Positions 1 through 9,239 of a stretch of DNA of 64,000 bases are shown here, piece by piece; positions within the stretch are counted from its first letter, which is position 1; each line of letters starts with the position of its first letter. The stretch is from CAZGXI01 sp964529715 (GTDB taxonomy: Bacteria > Chloroflexota > Anaerolineae > Aggregatilineales > Ch27): assembly GCA_964529715.1 (NCBI GenBank), contig CAZGXI010000011.1, positions 1 to 64,000 on the forward strand, given 5' to 3'. A program made the position numbers and the translations under genes. The notes beneath the pieces were generated by a model. That model was not told the origin of the DNA. It saw only the letters and a list, made by a program, of their open reading frames with translations, and ran no database searches.

Positions 1-214
1 GGGGGGGGCTGGTCGTCGCGGCGCCTACCCCCCCCCGCTACTCTATAAAAAATTTTTCCCTGTTGGGAATAGGGATGAGGTTCGAGGCGAAAACCAGGTC
101 TGCCTGATAGGGAAACTTCGGCGGAAAAGGTAGCGGCAGAGCGGGTTCCGCCGCTATGATTGACAGGCAGGATTTTCGCGTTGGTGCTTCGACAGCTTTT
201 GTGGAGGAGAAACA
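1..214. other. Contig-edge leader without a gene
   Basis: The first 37 bases hold a run of 8 G and a run of 9 C that can pair with each other. This looks like a sequence-end artefact or a strong hairpin. An AT-rich patch follows at about 41-58, then a palindrome at 131-156. No coding frame on the plus strand precedes the HAD gene. A long minus-strand frame here lacks any recognisable domain and runs antisense into the HAD gene. Confidence 0.5.
131..156. repeat. Intergenic palindrome, AGCGGC/GCCGCT family
   Basis: The arms tagcggc and gccgcta flank a GC-rich core. A related and more perfect hairpin with 12-bp arms lies at 7293-7320, and a looser relative at 63926-63945. All are intergenic. 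The function is unknown; it behaves like a REP-type dispersed palindrome. Confidence 0.55.
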
Positions 215-871
215 ATGCCCATCCAGGCGGTGCTGTTCGACATGGACGGTGTGCTGGTCGATTCGGAGGAATACTGGTGGCAATCGCGCGTGGACTTCGC
301 ACAGGAGCGCGGCCTGACCTGGACGATGGACGACCAGCGCAAGTGCATGGGTAGCGCCACCATCGAATGGGGGCAGCTGATGCACGAACGCCTGGCGCCA
401 GAGATGCCGGTGCAGGCGATCATGGACGATGTGATCGCGCGCGTGATCGCGCGGCTGCGGGCACGGCTGCCTGTGTTGCCCGGCGCGGTCGAAGCGGTTC
501 GGCAGGCGGCGGGCGCGTATCGAGTGGCGCTGGTGTCTGGCTCGGCGACGGCGGTCATCGACTGCGTGATGGACCTGACCGGTTTGGGGCAGAGCTTCGA
601 GACCATCGTCTACGGCGACACGATCCCGCGCGGCAAACCCGCCCCCGACATCTACCTGGCAGCCGCCGCGCAACTGGGCGTGTCGCCTACGCAATGTGTG
701 GGCATTGAGGACTCGGCCAATGGCCTCAAGGCGCTCAAAGCGGCGGGGATGTACGCCATCGCCGTGCCGAGTCCCGGTTTTCCGCTGCCAGAGCCTGTGC
801 TGGCCCTGGCCGACCGCGTGCTGCCCTCGCTAGAAGCCTTCTCCCTGGAACTGGTGCGCGGCCTGAGTTAA
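215..871 (+). CDS. HAD-superfamily hydrolase, beta-phosphoglucomutase/phosphatase-like
   Basis: A 218-residue cytosolic hydrolase. The haloacid dehalogenase motifs are all present: FDMDGVLVDSE at residues 8-18 (Asp9 nucleophile, Asp11 acid/base), LVSGSAT near 109-115, GKPAPDIYLAA with the conserved Lys near 139, and GIEDSANG near 164 for Mg binding. The helical cap inserted after motif I makes it subfamily IA, the group of beta-phosphoglucomutases and sugar-phosphate phosphatases. The substrate cannot be read from the sequence. The ATG follows a good ribosome site (gaggagaaac). It stands alone, upstream of the kinase gene. Confidence 0.88.
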   Translation: MPIQAVLFDMDGVLVDSEEYWWQSRVDFAQERGLTWTMDDQRKCMGSATIEWGQLMHERLAPEMPVQAIMDDVIARVIARLRARLPVLPGAVEAVRQAAGAYRVALVSGSATAVIDCVMDLTGLGQSFETIVYGDTIPRGKPAPDIYLAAAAQLGVSPTQCVGIEDSANGLKALKAAGMYAIAVPSPGFPLPEPVLALADRVLPSLEAFSLELVRGLS

Positions 872-992
872 GGCCCTGCCTGCTCTGTCGAACCTATTTA
901 CCCGTCTTTTTCCCGAACATGGTATATTGGGAAGTATCAGCCAGGGTGTGCGGCGGACAGACGGGGATAGGAGCACCGGAAGTGAGGGGGGC

Positions 993-3653
993 ATGGGTGA
1001 AGGGCGGTTAATTGCCAATCGGTTTCGGCTCGGCGACATCATCGGCCAGGGCGGCATGGGCGACGTCTACCGGGGCGTCGATACCTTCACCGGCCAGACC
1101 GTCGCCATCAAGGCGCTGCGGCCTGAGATCGCGCACGCCAACCCGGCCCTGGTGGAGCGATTCGTGCGTGAGGCCGAGGCGCTCCGCCAGTTGAACCATC
1201 CAAACATCGTTGGCGTGCTGGCCTCGGTTGAAGAAGATAACCGCCGCTACATCGTGTTGGAATATGTCGGCGGTGGGTCGCTGGCGGACCTGCTGCGCGA
1301 GCAGTCCCGGCTACCCATCCGCCGCATCGTCGAGATCGGGCTGGACCTGGCCGATGCGCTCACGCGCGCCCACCGCCTCAAGATCGTCCACCGCGACATC
1401 AAGCCGGCTAACGTGCTGCTGGCCGAAGACGGCACGCCGCGCCTGACCGACTTCGGCGTGGCCCACTTAGACGACCGCTCGCACATCACCGAAACCGGTA
1501 CGATGATCGGCACATATGCCTACCTCAGTCCAGAGGCGTGCTACGGCCAGGAGCTGGACGAGCGCGCCGACATCTGGGCCTTCGGCATTATGCTGTACGA
1601 AATGCTGACCGGCACGCGCCCCTTCGACGAGGGTCGCCCGGCAGCCACGCTGACAGCCATCATCTCCAAACCGCTGCCAGACTTGGCCCGTCTGCGCCCG
1701 GACGCGCCCGCCGAGATGGTCAACCTGGTACACGCCATGTTGCAAAAAAATCCCGACGAGCGCATCGGCAGTGTGCGGCTGGTGGGCGCAGAACTGGAAG
1801 CCATGCTGCGCAACCTGGATACCCCCAGCCGGGCCGCCGCTGCCCCCGCCGAAGCCCTGTACTCCCGCTTTGCCACGCCCACTCCCGCCAACGCCGCGCC
1901 GCCAGCATTGCCCGGCGAACCGCCTCCGACGACGCCCGCCAGGGCAGATATGGCCTCGCGGGCCGCAGACCATTCGCCTATCGCCATCGCCCACACCGAG
2001 GCCGGCGAACGCTTCATCATCGTGCGCAATCGCCCGCTTACCTGGCTGATCGTCGGGCTGGCGGTGCTTTTGCTGATCATCGTGCTGGTGCTGCCACCCG
2101 GCAGCGGGCAGCCAGGGAGAGAAGCCGGTGTGGACGGCGCCACCGCAACAGCCCTACGGGTCGAACCGGTGCAGCCGGGCGAATACCTGGTCCTGGTGGG
2201 CCGATTGGAGGCGCTGAACGCGGAGGCGCGCGATGTGACTCGCTTCGTGGCCGACGACCTGCATGAACGCCTGGAGATCGAGATTCCCTTCTCCAAGATT
2301 CGCGTGCGCGAATATCCGGCGGTGATCACCTCTGCCCAAGAGGCCCAGGCGGCGGCGCAGGCCAACGGCGCGGCAGTGGTGGTGTGGGGCAACTACAACA
2401 CCAACTTCATCCAGCTTGATGTGCAGGTCGGCGTGCTGGATGCCTTTCCGCACGCCCAATTTTCCCAAGAGATGCTTTCTCGCTCGGTCAACGTGCGCCT
2501 GCGCCTGACCGACGCACTTCAAGAATCGGCTGCCGCGCCGGTGTTGGTGGTGCTCAGCGCGCTCCAGGGGGCCGACGGCGACGGCTATGAGTTTATGCGC
2601 ACCATCGCCGTGATGGACGCCCTCCATGCGCCGCCCGCCGAGATCGTCAGCGGTGGCGTGGCCGCGCACTTGCACCGCTTCTTCAACGCCTTTCTAGAAG
2701 ACACGCCGACGGCCATCGAGAGCATCAACGCCGCCATTGCGCTGGACGCGGCCAACCCGATGCTCTATGTGCTGCGCAGCATCGCTAACCATCGCATCGG
2801 GCGCTTTGGGAACGGCCTGCGCGACGCCGAGACCGCCGCGCGGCTCAGCCCGCCGGACTGGACCGTGCCGCTGTACCTGCTGGCAAACAGCGCCTCCGAC
2901 GCCGAGGCGATCCAGTACTATACGCGCATCATCGAACAACGCCCCACCGACTGGTTCCCCGTGAACTTCCGGGGCGCGCTGTACTACCTGTCTGGCCAGT
3001 ACGACCTTGCCAGAACCGATCTGGGGCAGGCCATCGCCTTAGGGCCAAACGCCAACTTTCCCTACGTGTTCGCCGCTCTGCTGGCCCTGCGCGAGGGCCG
3101 TCTTGAGGATGCAGCGGCGCAGTATCACACCATCCTCACGCGCTTTCCCGACCCGACGCTGATCATGCGCCTGTTGGAGGCAACTTTTGGCCGTCAGGAA
3201 GGCAATGTGCTGGGGCCGCTGCTGGCTGCCTCGGTCAACCTGGCGCTAGGCCAGTACGCCGAGGTCGTCGCGCAGACCAACACCGGACTGGAGATGTACA
3301 CCCGGCTGACACGCGAAATGGGCGCCAGCGGGCGCGGGCGCTCGCCTTACGCCGCCCGGCAGGCCGACCTGCTCGTGCTGCAAGGGCTGGCGCAGTGCAA
3401 CCTGGGCGATCTGGTCGCCGCCGAGGATGCCTATGGGCAGGCCATCACCCTCGAACCGGGCTTCATCTTCGCCCGCTTCGGGCGGGGCGAGGTTCGGCTA
3501 TTGCAGGGCGACGCAACAGGGGCCGCCGCCGACTTCGACACGGTGCAGCGCAGCCGCCTGAACAACGCCTTTGCGCCGCTGATCGCGCAGGCGCAGGCAG
3601 GCGCGCTCGCTTGCGAGACGCTCCTGGCCATTGCCGATGCGGGCGGGGAGTGA
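993..3653 (+). CDS. Transmembrane Ser/Thr protein kinase with C-terminal TPR repeats
   Basis: An 886-residue PknB-type Hanks kinase. Residues about 12-280 carry the glycine loop (GQGGMGDVYRG near 18-28), the ATP-binding Lys in VAIKAL near 41, HRDIKPANVLL near 133, DFGVAH near 153 and a YLSPEA activation-segment motif. A Pro/Ala-rich linker leads to one membrane segment near 350-370 (LIVGLAVLLLIIVLVLP). The outer part has a domain I do not recognise (about 385-560) and then TPR-like helical pairs to the C-terminus. It probably senses an external signal or partner and phosphorylates cytosolic targets. I chose ATG 993 (upstream gtgaggggg) over an in-frame TTG at 927. A tatatt box lies at 923-928. 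No partner phosphatase is nearby. Confidence 0.9.
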   Translation: MGEGRLIANRFRLGDIIGQGGMGDVYRGVDTFTGQTVAIKALRPEIAHANPALVERFVREAEALRQLNHPNIVGVLASVEEDNRRYIVLEYVGGGSLADLLREQSRLPIRRIVEIGLDLADALTRAHRLKIVHRDIKPANVLLAEDGTPRLTDFGVAHLDDRSHITETGTMIGTYAYLSPEACYGQELDERADIWAFGIMLYEMLTGTRPFDEGRPAATLTAIISKPLPDLARLRPDAPAEMVNLVHAMLQKNPDERIGSVRLVGAELEAMLRNLDTPSRAAAAPAEALYSRFATPTPANAAPPALPGEPPPTTPARADMASRAADHSPIAIAHTEAGERFIIVRNRPLTWLIVGLAVLLLIIVLVLPPGSGQPGREAGVDGATATALRVEPVQPGEYLVLVGRLEALNAEARDVTRFVADDLHERLEIEIPFSKIRVREYPAVITSAQEAQAAAQANGAAVVVWGNYNTNFIQLDVQVGVLDAFPHAQFSQEMLSRSVNVRLRLTDALQESAAAPVLVVLSALQGADGDGYEFMRTIAVMDALHAPPAEIVSGGVAAHLHRFFNAFLEDTPTAIESINAAIALDAANPMLYVLRSIANHRIGRFGNGLRDAETAARLSPPDWTVPLYLLANSASDAEAIQYYTRIIEQRPTDWFPVNFRGALYYLSGQYDLARTDLGQAIALGPNANFPYVFAALLALREGRLEDAAAQYHTILTRFPDPTLIMRLLEATFGRQEGNVLGPLLAASVNLALGQYAEVVAQTNTGLEMYTRLTREMGASGRGRSPYAARQADLLVLQGLAQCNLGDLVAAEDAYGQAITLEPGFIFARFGRGEVRLLQGDATGAAADFDTVQRSRLNNAFAPLIAQAQAGALACETLLAIADAGGE

Positions 3654-3661
3654 GGAGCAGC

Positions 3662-3786
3662 AGTTTTGAGTTTTGAGGGCTGAGTTTTGAGTTATCCGGC
3701 CCGGCTCGCGGTTTCTTTGGGGATTAGAAAGAAAGACGACGCGCCGGACTGCGCCCTCATGACTTTGAACTCAACACTCCACACGG
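3662..3786. repeat. gagttttgagt direct repeats between convergent genes
   Basis: Three imperfect copies of gagttttgag occur within 3662-3692, and an inverted relative (gaactcaacactc) at about 3767-3779. The same wording, in both orientations, recurs at 61612-61690 between phage-type genes. It may pair across the gap and stop transcription between the convergent genes. Confidence 0.45.
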
Positions 3787-4080
3787 CTATTCGGGTTCGT
3801 CGGATGAGACCTCGCCGGCACGGGCTTCGTCGCCTCGGAAGAAGTTGGCGATGGACACCGTCAGGGCCGTGAACACGCCTCCTACCAGCACGCCCACCAC
3901 AACCGCTTGCAGGCCGGGGTTGCCCTGCGCCAGCGAAAACAGCGCCATCGTGATCATGCTGGCAATCCCGCCGACTAGAGCGATCCCGCCGGGGCGCGCC
4001 CACTCCCGTCGCACGCCCAGATACATGCCCACGATGATCAGCGCGAAGAGCAAAAAGAAAATCAGCGCCGTGCCCGTCAT
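3787..4080 (-). CDS. Small hypothetical membrane protein
   Basis: A 97-residue protein I do not recognise. It has three hydrophobic segments: about residues 4-21, 32-53 and 58-80. The tail is acidic (ARAGEVSSDEPE). It is the last gene of a minus-strand run after the ABC permeases, 54 bases after the previous gene, so it may be co-transcribed. The small size and lack of catalytic motifs suggest a membrane accessory protein; that is a guess from shape alone. Confidence 0.65.
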   Translation of the reverse strand: MTGTALIFFLLFALIIVGMYLGVRREWARPGGIALVGGIASMITMALFSLAQGNPGLQAVVVGVLVGGVFTALTVSIANFFRGDEARAGEVSSDEPE

Positions 4081-4134
4081 GCCGTTTGCCTCCCGGATCG
4101 AGCAGTTCCTACACGACGATCTCAGTATAGCGGA

Positions 4135-5049
4135 TCAGACGTTTTCCCGCGCCCGCCACTCCGCCAGGGTGAACAGGCCGTTCAGCCACAGCAGACGTAC
4201 CGGCAGCAACACGGCCATCCATAGCAAAATCGCCCCACAGGGCCAGTCGGTAAGGTAGCCCAGGCCCGGCCCCAGCAGCGCCAGCAGGGGAAGCTGCCCC
4301 AACAGGCGCGGCTCCAGGCCCAACAGCGTCAGCAGTCCCAACAATGGGATCAGCGCCAACAACTGCACCAGCCACAGCGTCAGCCGCAGGATGATCGCCA
4401 GGGGAAAAGCATAAGCCACCGACGGACTCAAGGTGGATGCCACCAGCCCCACCGCGCCGTCGATGGCGGTGTCCTGGTAGGGTTCGAGCAGGTAGTAAAC
4501 GGTGCAGCAGAAAGGCAACAGCCCCACTGCCAGTATTTCCAGGTTCAGGTTGCCCAGCGCGCGCAGCAAAAAGTAGCTTCCCGCCGCCAGCGCCGGCAGG
4601 CTGATTAGCAGGCGCACTATCACCACGTACCCGACCAGCCCTTGCAGCGGTTGCAGCGCGGCGGCCATCTTCGCCAGCAAAATCTCGCGCACCGAAGCCG
4701 GGATGGTCGCCAGCGTCTCCCAGGTGTGGCTTTCGCGCTCCCGCACGACCGTCGGCGCGCAGACGACTACCGTCGGGATGCGCCACAGGTACGGCGCAAC
4801 AGCCACGCCCACCAACAGCGCCAGCGCGATCAGCGCCACCACAACCACCGCCCCCGCCACGCCGGTCCGGCAGCTCACCAGAATCAGCGCCGCCAGGCCG
4901 GCCAGGGCAATACGCTGTCCGTAGCGCCGCCACACCACCCACGCCGTCGGAACGACGACGCTGCGCTGTGCCCGACGGCGCTCCGCCAGGTAGACCGGAT
5001 CGCGCTGGGTGCGCCAGTGCCGTTGCAACACGCGGTAGATGTCGAGCAT
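4135..5049 (-). CDS. Polytopic membrane protein, ABC-2 permease-like
   Basis: A 304-residue protein with about eight hydrophobic segments. After the first two segments it carries RERESHTWETLATIPAS followed by VREILLAKM, resembling the cytosolic loop of ABC-2 type export permeases (ER..GT.E.L...P.....I...K). That is the only functional hint, and no ATPase partner is adjacent. I chose ATG 5049 (MLDIYRVLQRHW) because the longer frame runs through the palindromic repeat at 5062-5141. It may be transcribed with the upstream peptide permeases. Confidence 0.6.
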   Translation of the reverse strand: MLDIYRVLQRHWRTQRDPVYLAERRRAQRSVVVPTAWVVWRRYGQRIALAGLAALILVSCRTGVAGAVVVVALIALALLVGVAVAPYLWRIPTVVVCAPTVVRERESHTWETLATIPASVREILLAKMAAALQPLQGLVGYVVIVRLLISLPALAAGSYFLLRALGNLNLEILAVGLLPFCCTVYYLLEPYQDTAIDGAVGLVASTLSPSVAYAFPLAIILRLTLWLVQLLALIPLLGLLTLLGLEPRLLGQLPLLALLGPGLGYLTDWPCGAILLWMAVLLPVRLLWLNGLFTLAEWRARENV

Positions 5050-5061
5050 GGCGGTTGGGCG

Positions 5062-5141
5062 GTACACAGATGACGCCGATTTTCCGAGCTGTTCCACGAA
5101 ACGTCTGTGTCAATCGGCCTGAATCTGTGTTATCTGTGTAC
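5062..5141. repeat. Inverted repeat, gtacacagat...atctgtgtac family
   Basis: Imperfect inverted repeat with outer arms gtacacagat and atctgtgtac and partly pairing inner sequence. A close relative sits at 38409-38498 with the same outer arms. Both copies separate two minus-strand genes. RNA from either could fold into a long hairpin. Confidence 0.7.
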
Positions 5142-5149
5142 GCTTTTCC

Positions 5150-6103
5150 TCAGCGCGATTTGAGGGAGCGCGGGTCCAGGGCATCGCGCAGGCCGTCGCC
5201 GATGAAGTTGATCGCCAGCACCGTCAGGATAATCAAGACGCCGGGGGCCATCCACATCCACCACACCTCATCCAGCAGTTCTTGCGCGCGCTGGAGGATA
5301 TTGCCCCAGGTCGCAGTGGGCGGCATCACGCCGAAGCCCAAAAAGCTCAGGTATGCCTCGGTGATGATGGCGTTGCCCACGCCCAGCGTGGCCGAGACGA
5401 CAATCGGCGCGACGCAGTTTGGCAGGATGTGCACCCGGATGATGCGGCCCGTCTTCGCCCCGATCATCGTCGCGGCGGTCACGAACTCGCGCTCCTTGAG
5501 TGTGAGCACCATCGAGCGTACGATGCGCGACAGGCTCATCCAACTGGTCAGGCCGATGATCAGGATGATGACGATCAGGCTGGCGCTGAATTCGCGCCCC
5601 AGGATGTTGACCGTCGCCGTCGTCCCGGCCAGCCACTTGGAGAGCATCAGCAGCAGGATCAGCGTCGGGATCGACAGCAACGCCTCGACGATACGCATCA
5701 GCACGGCGTCGATCCAGCCGCCGAAGTAACCCGCTATCAGCCCGATAATCGTGCCCAGCACCACCGAGATGGCGACGGACACGATGCCGATCATCAGGGA
5801 AATCTGCCCGCCGTAGATAGTACGCGCCAGGATGTCGCGCCCGACCTGGTCGGTGCCGAAGGGATGTTCGGCGCTGGGCGGCTCGAAGCGGTGCAACAGG
5901 TTGGTGCGGTTGGCGTAGTCTTCGCTATAGAACAAAGCCCCGACCAGCACGAAGGCGACGATCAGGCCCAACAGGATCAGGCCCATCACCGCCATCCGAT
6001 GGCGGCGGAAGCGCAGCACGGTCAGGCGCAGCAGCGATTCCGGCTTGCGCGAGTCTTCTTGTAGGCTGGCAATCTGGCCGTTGGCCGTAGTTACATTGGT
6101 CAT
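5150..6103 (-). CDS. Peptide/nickel-type ABC transporter permease, DppC family
   Basis: A 317-residue inner-membrane permease of the DppC/OppC family. It has an N-terminal cytosolic tail, a first membrane span near 45-70 (MAVMGLILLGLIVAFVLVGA), the periplasmic HPFGTDQVGRDILARTIYGG signature, and five further spans. The EAA loop that contacts the ATPase is visible as TAATMIGAKTGRIIRVHILP near residues 205-225. ATG 6103 follows a ribosome site (ggaggacccc) and begins 13 bases after the end of the DppB-type gene, as expected for a co-translated pair. DppD/DppF-type ATPases are not in view. Confidence 0.93.
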   Translation of the reverse strand: MTNVTTANGQIASLQEDSRKPESLLRLTVLRFRRHRMAVMGLILLGLIVAFVLVGALFYSEDYANRTNLLHRFEPPSAEHPFGTDQVGRDILARTIYGGQISLMIGIVSVAISVVLGTIIGLIAGYFGGWIDAVLMRIVEALLSIPTLILLLMLSKWLAGTTATVNILGREFSASLIVIILIIGLTSWMSLSRIVRSMVLTLKEREFVTAATMIGAKTGRIIRVHILPNCVAPIVVSATLGVGNAIITEAYLSFLGFGVMPPTATWGNILQRAQELLDEVWWMWMAPGVLIILTVLAINFIGDGLRDALDPRSLKSR

Positions 6104-6116
6104 GGGGTCCTCCGGC

Positions 6117-7148
6117 CTAGTCGTAGCGCACGCGCGGATCAAGCCAGGCGTACAGCACGTCGGTGATCAGTTGGAACGCCACCACCGCGATGGCCGTCAT
6201 CAGCACGAAGATGATCAGCACCGGCGAGTCGAGGTATTCCAGGCTGGTGATGAACAGGCGGCCCATGCCCGGCCAGGCGAAGATCGTCTCCGTCACCACC
6301 GCGCCGCTCAGGATGAACGGCATGGTCAGGCCGATCAGCGTGATCAGCGGAAGGGCGGCGTTCTTAAGGGCGTGTAGGTAGATCACCCGCCGTTCGGGGA
6401 GGCCCTTCGAGCGCGCCGTGAGGATATAGTCCGAACTGATGACCTCCAGCATGGTCGAGCGCACATAGCGGCTGTAGCCGGCGATGTTGATGGCGGCGAT
6501 GCTGAAGGCCGGCAGGATCATATGCCGCGCCAGGTCCCACACCGAACGATCCCCGCGCACATCGTACATCCCCTGCACTGGCAGATAGGGCAGCCCGGCT
6601 TGCTTGGCCGAGACGGAGAAGATGAACACGCTCAACAGCGCGATGAAGAAGATCGGCATCGAGTATGTGACAAAGGCCACCCCGGTGATGATATTGTCGG
6701 CCAGGGTGTATTGGCGCAGCGCGGCGAAGATGCCGATGCCCAGTGACACCACAATCGTCACTACATAGGCAGTGGTGCCCAGCAGCAGCGTGTTCGGCAA
6801 AAATTCCCCGATCACGTCTGTCACCGGGCGGCGGTAGCGGATCGACTCGCCGAAGTCGCCGCGCAGGATGCCCAGACGGTTGCCGTACTCGTCGGGCACG
6901 CCGTCGCCCGTTACATCGCGCATGTACCAATCGTCGCCGATCAGCCAGTGGACGAACTGCAAAGGCAGCGGGTCATTAAGGCCCAGCCGCGCGCGCAACA
7001 TGATCCGGTCGGCCTCGGTCACGCGCGGGTCTTGGGCGAGATAGGCCAGCGGGTCGCCGACCGTCTTAAGCAGCACAAACACGATCACCGTAATGAGAAT
7101 GAGCAGGGGAACAGCCTGGAGCAGTCGGCGGATAATATATCGGCCCAT
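6117..7148 (-). CDS. Peptide/nickel-type ABC transporter permease, DppB family
   Basis: A 343-residue permease that would form the channel with the DppC-type protein. The N-terminus MGRYIIRRLLQAVPLLILIT is typical of DppB. A large periplasmic loop follows (about 40-110, including RYRRPVTDVIGEFLPNT), then five more spans and the EAA loop TARSKGLPERRVIYLHALKN. ATG 7148 is chosen (upstream aaaggg). A 198-base gap full of palindromes separates it from the binding-protein gene upstream, which may allow different expression of the abundant binding protein. Confidence 0.93.
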   Translation of the reverse strand: MGRYIIRRLLQAVPLLILITVIVFVLLKTVGDPLAYLAQDPRVTEADRIMLRARLGLNDPLPLQFVHWLIGDDWYMRDVTGDGVPDEYGNRLGILRGDFGESIRYRRPVTDVIGEFLPNTLLLGTTAYVVTIVVSLGIGIFAALRQYTLADNIITGVAFVTYSMPIFFIALLSVFIFSVSAKQAGLPYLPVQGMYDVRGDRSVWDLARHMILPAFSIAAINIAGYSRYVRSTMLEVISSDYILTARSKGLPERRVIYLHALKNAALPLITLIGLTMPFILSGAVVTETIFAWPGMGRLFITSLEYLDSPVLIIFVLMTAIAVVAFQLITDVLYAWLDPRVRYD

Positions 7149-7170
7149 GATAGTGCGCCCTTTATAGCTG

Positions 7171-7260
7171 GCCCTCACCCGCGCATCCTCTGCTGAAGAG
7201 CAGAGAGGAATAGGTCGTCTGCCCCCCTCTCCCTGAGGGAGAGGGGGTTGGGGTGAGGGC
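7171..7260. repeat. Nested inverted repeat, CCCTCTCCC/GGGAGAGGG family
   Basis: Outer arms gccctcaccc (7171-7180) and gggtgagggc (7251-7260) enclose two inner hairpins: ctctgct/agcagag near 7189-7206 and ccctctccc/gggagaggg at 7226-7246. The whole can fold into a branched structure. Repeats of this wording are common in intergenic DNA of many bacteria. It lies between the binding-protein and permease genes. A probable copy lies inside a coding region at 19170-19235. Confidence 0.75.
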
Positions 7261-7292
7261 TAAGAAACGGCTGAGCTAAAACGGGGTCAGAC

Positions 7293-7320
7293 AGCGGCGG
7301 AATGGGGTCATTCCGCCGCT
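7293..7320. repeat. Perfect 12-bp-stem hairpin, AGCGGCGGAATG family
   Basis: The arms agcggcggaatg and cattccgccgct enclose a 4-base loop. It lies 26 bases beyond the stop of the binding-protein gene on the minus strand, so it may protect the mRNA end or attenuate transcription into the permeases. It has no T-run. A relative lies at 131-156. Confidence 0.7.
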
Positions 7321-7346
7321 ACCATGCATCGTTCAACTTCCGCCGA

Positions 7347-9039
7347 TTACGACAGTGGCTGCCAGTATTCGCAGTGGTTGAAGTAGTTGGCCGACAGCGT
7401 GCCGAGGTTCTGGAAGGTCGTCACGTCCCAACGGTCGGCGCGCAGCGCATACCAGGTCGGGCGCAGGTACAGGCCGTGCCAGAAGGCTGCGTCAAAGAAG
7501 CGCTGCTCCAACTGATAGTGATACTCCATACGCTGCTCAGGATCGACGGTGCTTTCGACCAGCTCTTCCAGACGGTCATGCTCCGGATCGCAGAAGCCCC
7601 AGCCGTTGTTGCCGTCGGGCGATTCGGGCGTGGGGATGCCCCGGCAGCCGAACCAGTCGAGCGTGCCGTTGGGCGAAAGCGGGTTGGTGCTGAGGGCGAA
7701 GATCGCCAGGTCAAAGTCGCCCGTGCTCAGGATGCCCCGGTCCACATACGAAGCGAACAGGATCGAGGCCGGGACCGGCAGCAGTTGCGTGCCGATGCCC
7801 ACCGCGTTCAGGTATTCCTGGATCAGGAGCTGGTAGTCCATGCGCAGCTGGCGCGTGGTGGTGAAGAAGCGCAGCACCAGTTCCAGGCCATCCTTGTCGC
7901 GCGTGCCGTTGCCGTTGGTGTCTACCCAGCCGGCTTCGTCAAGTAGGGCGGCGGCGCGCTCTGGATCGTATTCGCGGAAGGGCAGGTCTGGCGGGATAAA
8001 CAGTTCAGAGTACCAGGAGCGGGCCAGCTGCACGCCGGGGCCGACCAGCCCTTCGGCCATCGTGGGCCGGTCGATGGCGTAGGCAATGGCTTCGCGCACG
8101 CGCACGTCGGTGAGCGCGGGGTGGACGTTGCCGTTGCCGGTGTTGATCCACAGCGCGTCGCCATAGACGCCCGCCGTGCTCCACACCTCGGCGCCTTCGA
8201 TGGCGCTGTAGCCCTCGACCAGGTCATCGCTGAAGTTGAAGGCCAGGTCGATCTCGCCGTTTTGCAGCGCATTCTGCATCTGGGAGGCGTCGGGGATGAA
8301 CTTGATGATCACCCGGTCAATCGCAGGCTCCTGGCCGTCCCAGTTGGGGTTCTTCACCAGGGTGATGCTATCGCCGATGATCCACGAATCGAACACATAG
8401 GGGCCGTAGCCGACTACGCCCTGGCCCGTCCACATNNNNNNNNNNCGGGGCGTTGTCAATCGTGCCATCCGCTTCCAGGGTCGGAGCCAGCACATGCTCA
8501 GGATAGGCGCAGGTGACGAATTGGTCGCTCAGGAAGTCCGGCCAGGGGCGGTTGTAGGTCAGCACCATCGTGTAATCGTCCACCTTCTCCAGGCTCTCGA
8601 CGATTTCTGGGTACTGGCCACGCTGGAAGTTGCCCAGTTCGCGGTTCATGCGGATGTTGTGCCAGAACAGGCAGTCATCGACGGTGATGGGTTCGCCGTC
8701 GGACCACAACATCCCTTCACGCAAGTGATACTCGACCTGGGTGTTGCCGTTCTCCAGGGTGCGGACCATGCCGTTCTCGAAGGAGGGGATTTCCGTGACC
8801 ATGATGGGAAAGATTTCACGGTTTACATCCCAGTCCCACACGTCACGGCCGTAGAAATTCTGGATCAGCGAGGCGAAGGTCATATCCACCATCGGCGCGA
8901 GGACGTTGGGTTCCTGCTCCCAGCCGATGACGATGACGGTTTCGTCTTGCGCGGTGGCCGGGGCAACGCCGAAGAGTGCCAGGGCCATGACCAGGGTCAG
9001 CGCCAGGCTGACCACCCGATACAAACGGCTCTTGTTCAC
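7347..9039 (-). CDS. Peptide ABC transporter substrate-binding protein (DppA/OppA family), split by an assembly gap
   Basis: A secreted extracytoplasmic solute-binding protein, family 5. The N-terminal part (8446-9039, 198 residues) has a signal peptide (LALTLVMALALFGVAPATAQ) and family features such as LREGMLWSDGEPITVDD. The C-terminal part (7347-8435, 362 residues) begins WTGQGVVGYGPYVFDSW and includes IAYAIDRPTMAEGLV. The two parts are in different frames across the 10 Ns, so the true gap is not 10 bases. The total of about 560 residues is close to full family length, so little is missing. The start is GTG 9039, set by a strong site (gaggaggagaac). The gene very probably is intact in the organism. 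Confidence 0.9.
8436..8445. other. Assembly gap (10 N)
   Basis: Ten unknown bases inside the binding-protein gene. Codon phase does not match across it, so the N count is a placeholder rather than a measured length. Confidence 0.99.
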
Positions 9040-9108
9040 GTTCTCCTCCTCACAGATGTACACTTTTTCAGGTACTTTTGCCAGACCGGAGGTCTACGGC
9101 ACAGTTTT

Positions 9109-9137
9109 TCTATACCCTAAAAGTACTATTTGCGCAA
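9109..9137 (-). promoter_or_regulatory. Predicted sigma-70-type promoter of the peptide transporter
   Basis: On the minus strand: -35 TTGCGC at 9132-9137, a 17-base spacer, and -10 TATAGA at 9109-9114. It sits about 70 bases upstream of the GTG start. The TTGC..-17-TATA.. form matches two other candidates in this window (10932-10960 and 44808-44836). Confidence 0.6.
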
Positions 9138-9239
9138 GTCTGGCCTGCCGGAAAAGCGCCGTTTGGGTTACGAAGTTGTAATCTTCGCAGCCACAATAGA
9201 GTTTATCGGTCCGGCAGCGTAACTTCCCCTATAAGAATT

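Noticed and set aside
38..694. Long minus-strand open frame opposite the HAD gene
   Set aside because: His/Arg-rich translation without any domain; typical antisense frame of a GC-rich gene.
7293..7320. Rho-independent terminator
   Set aside because: Strong stem but no following T-run on either strand; kept as a dispersed palindrome.
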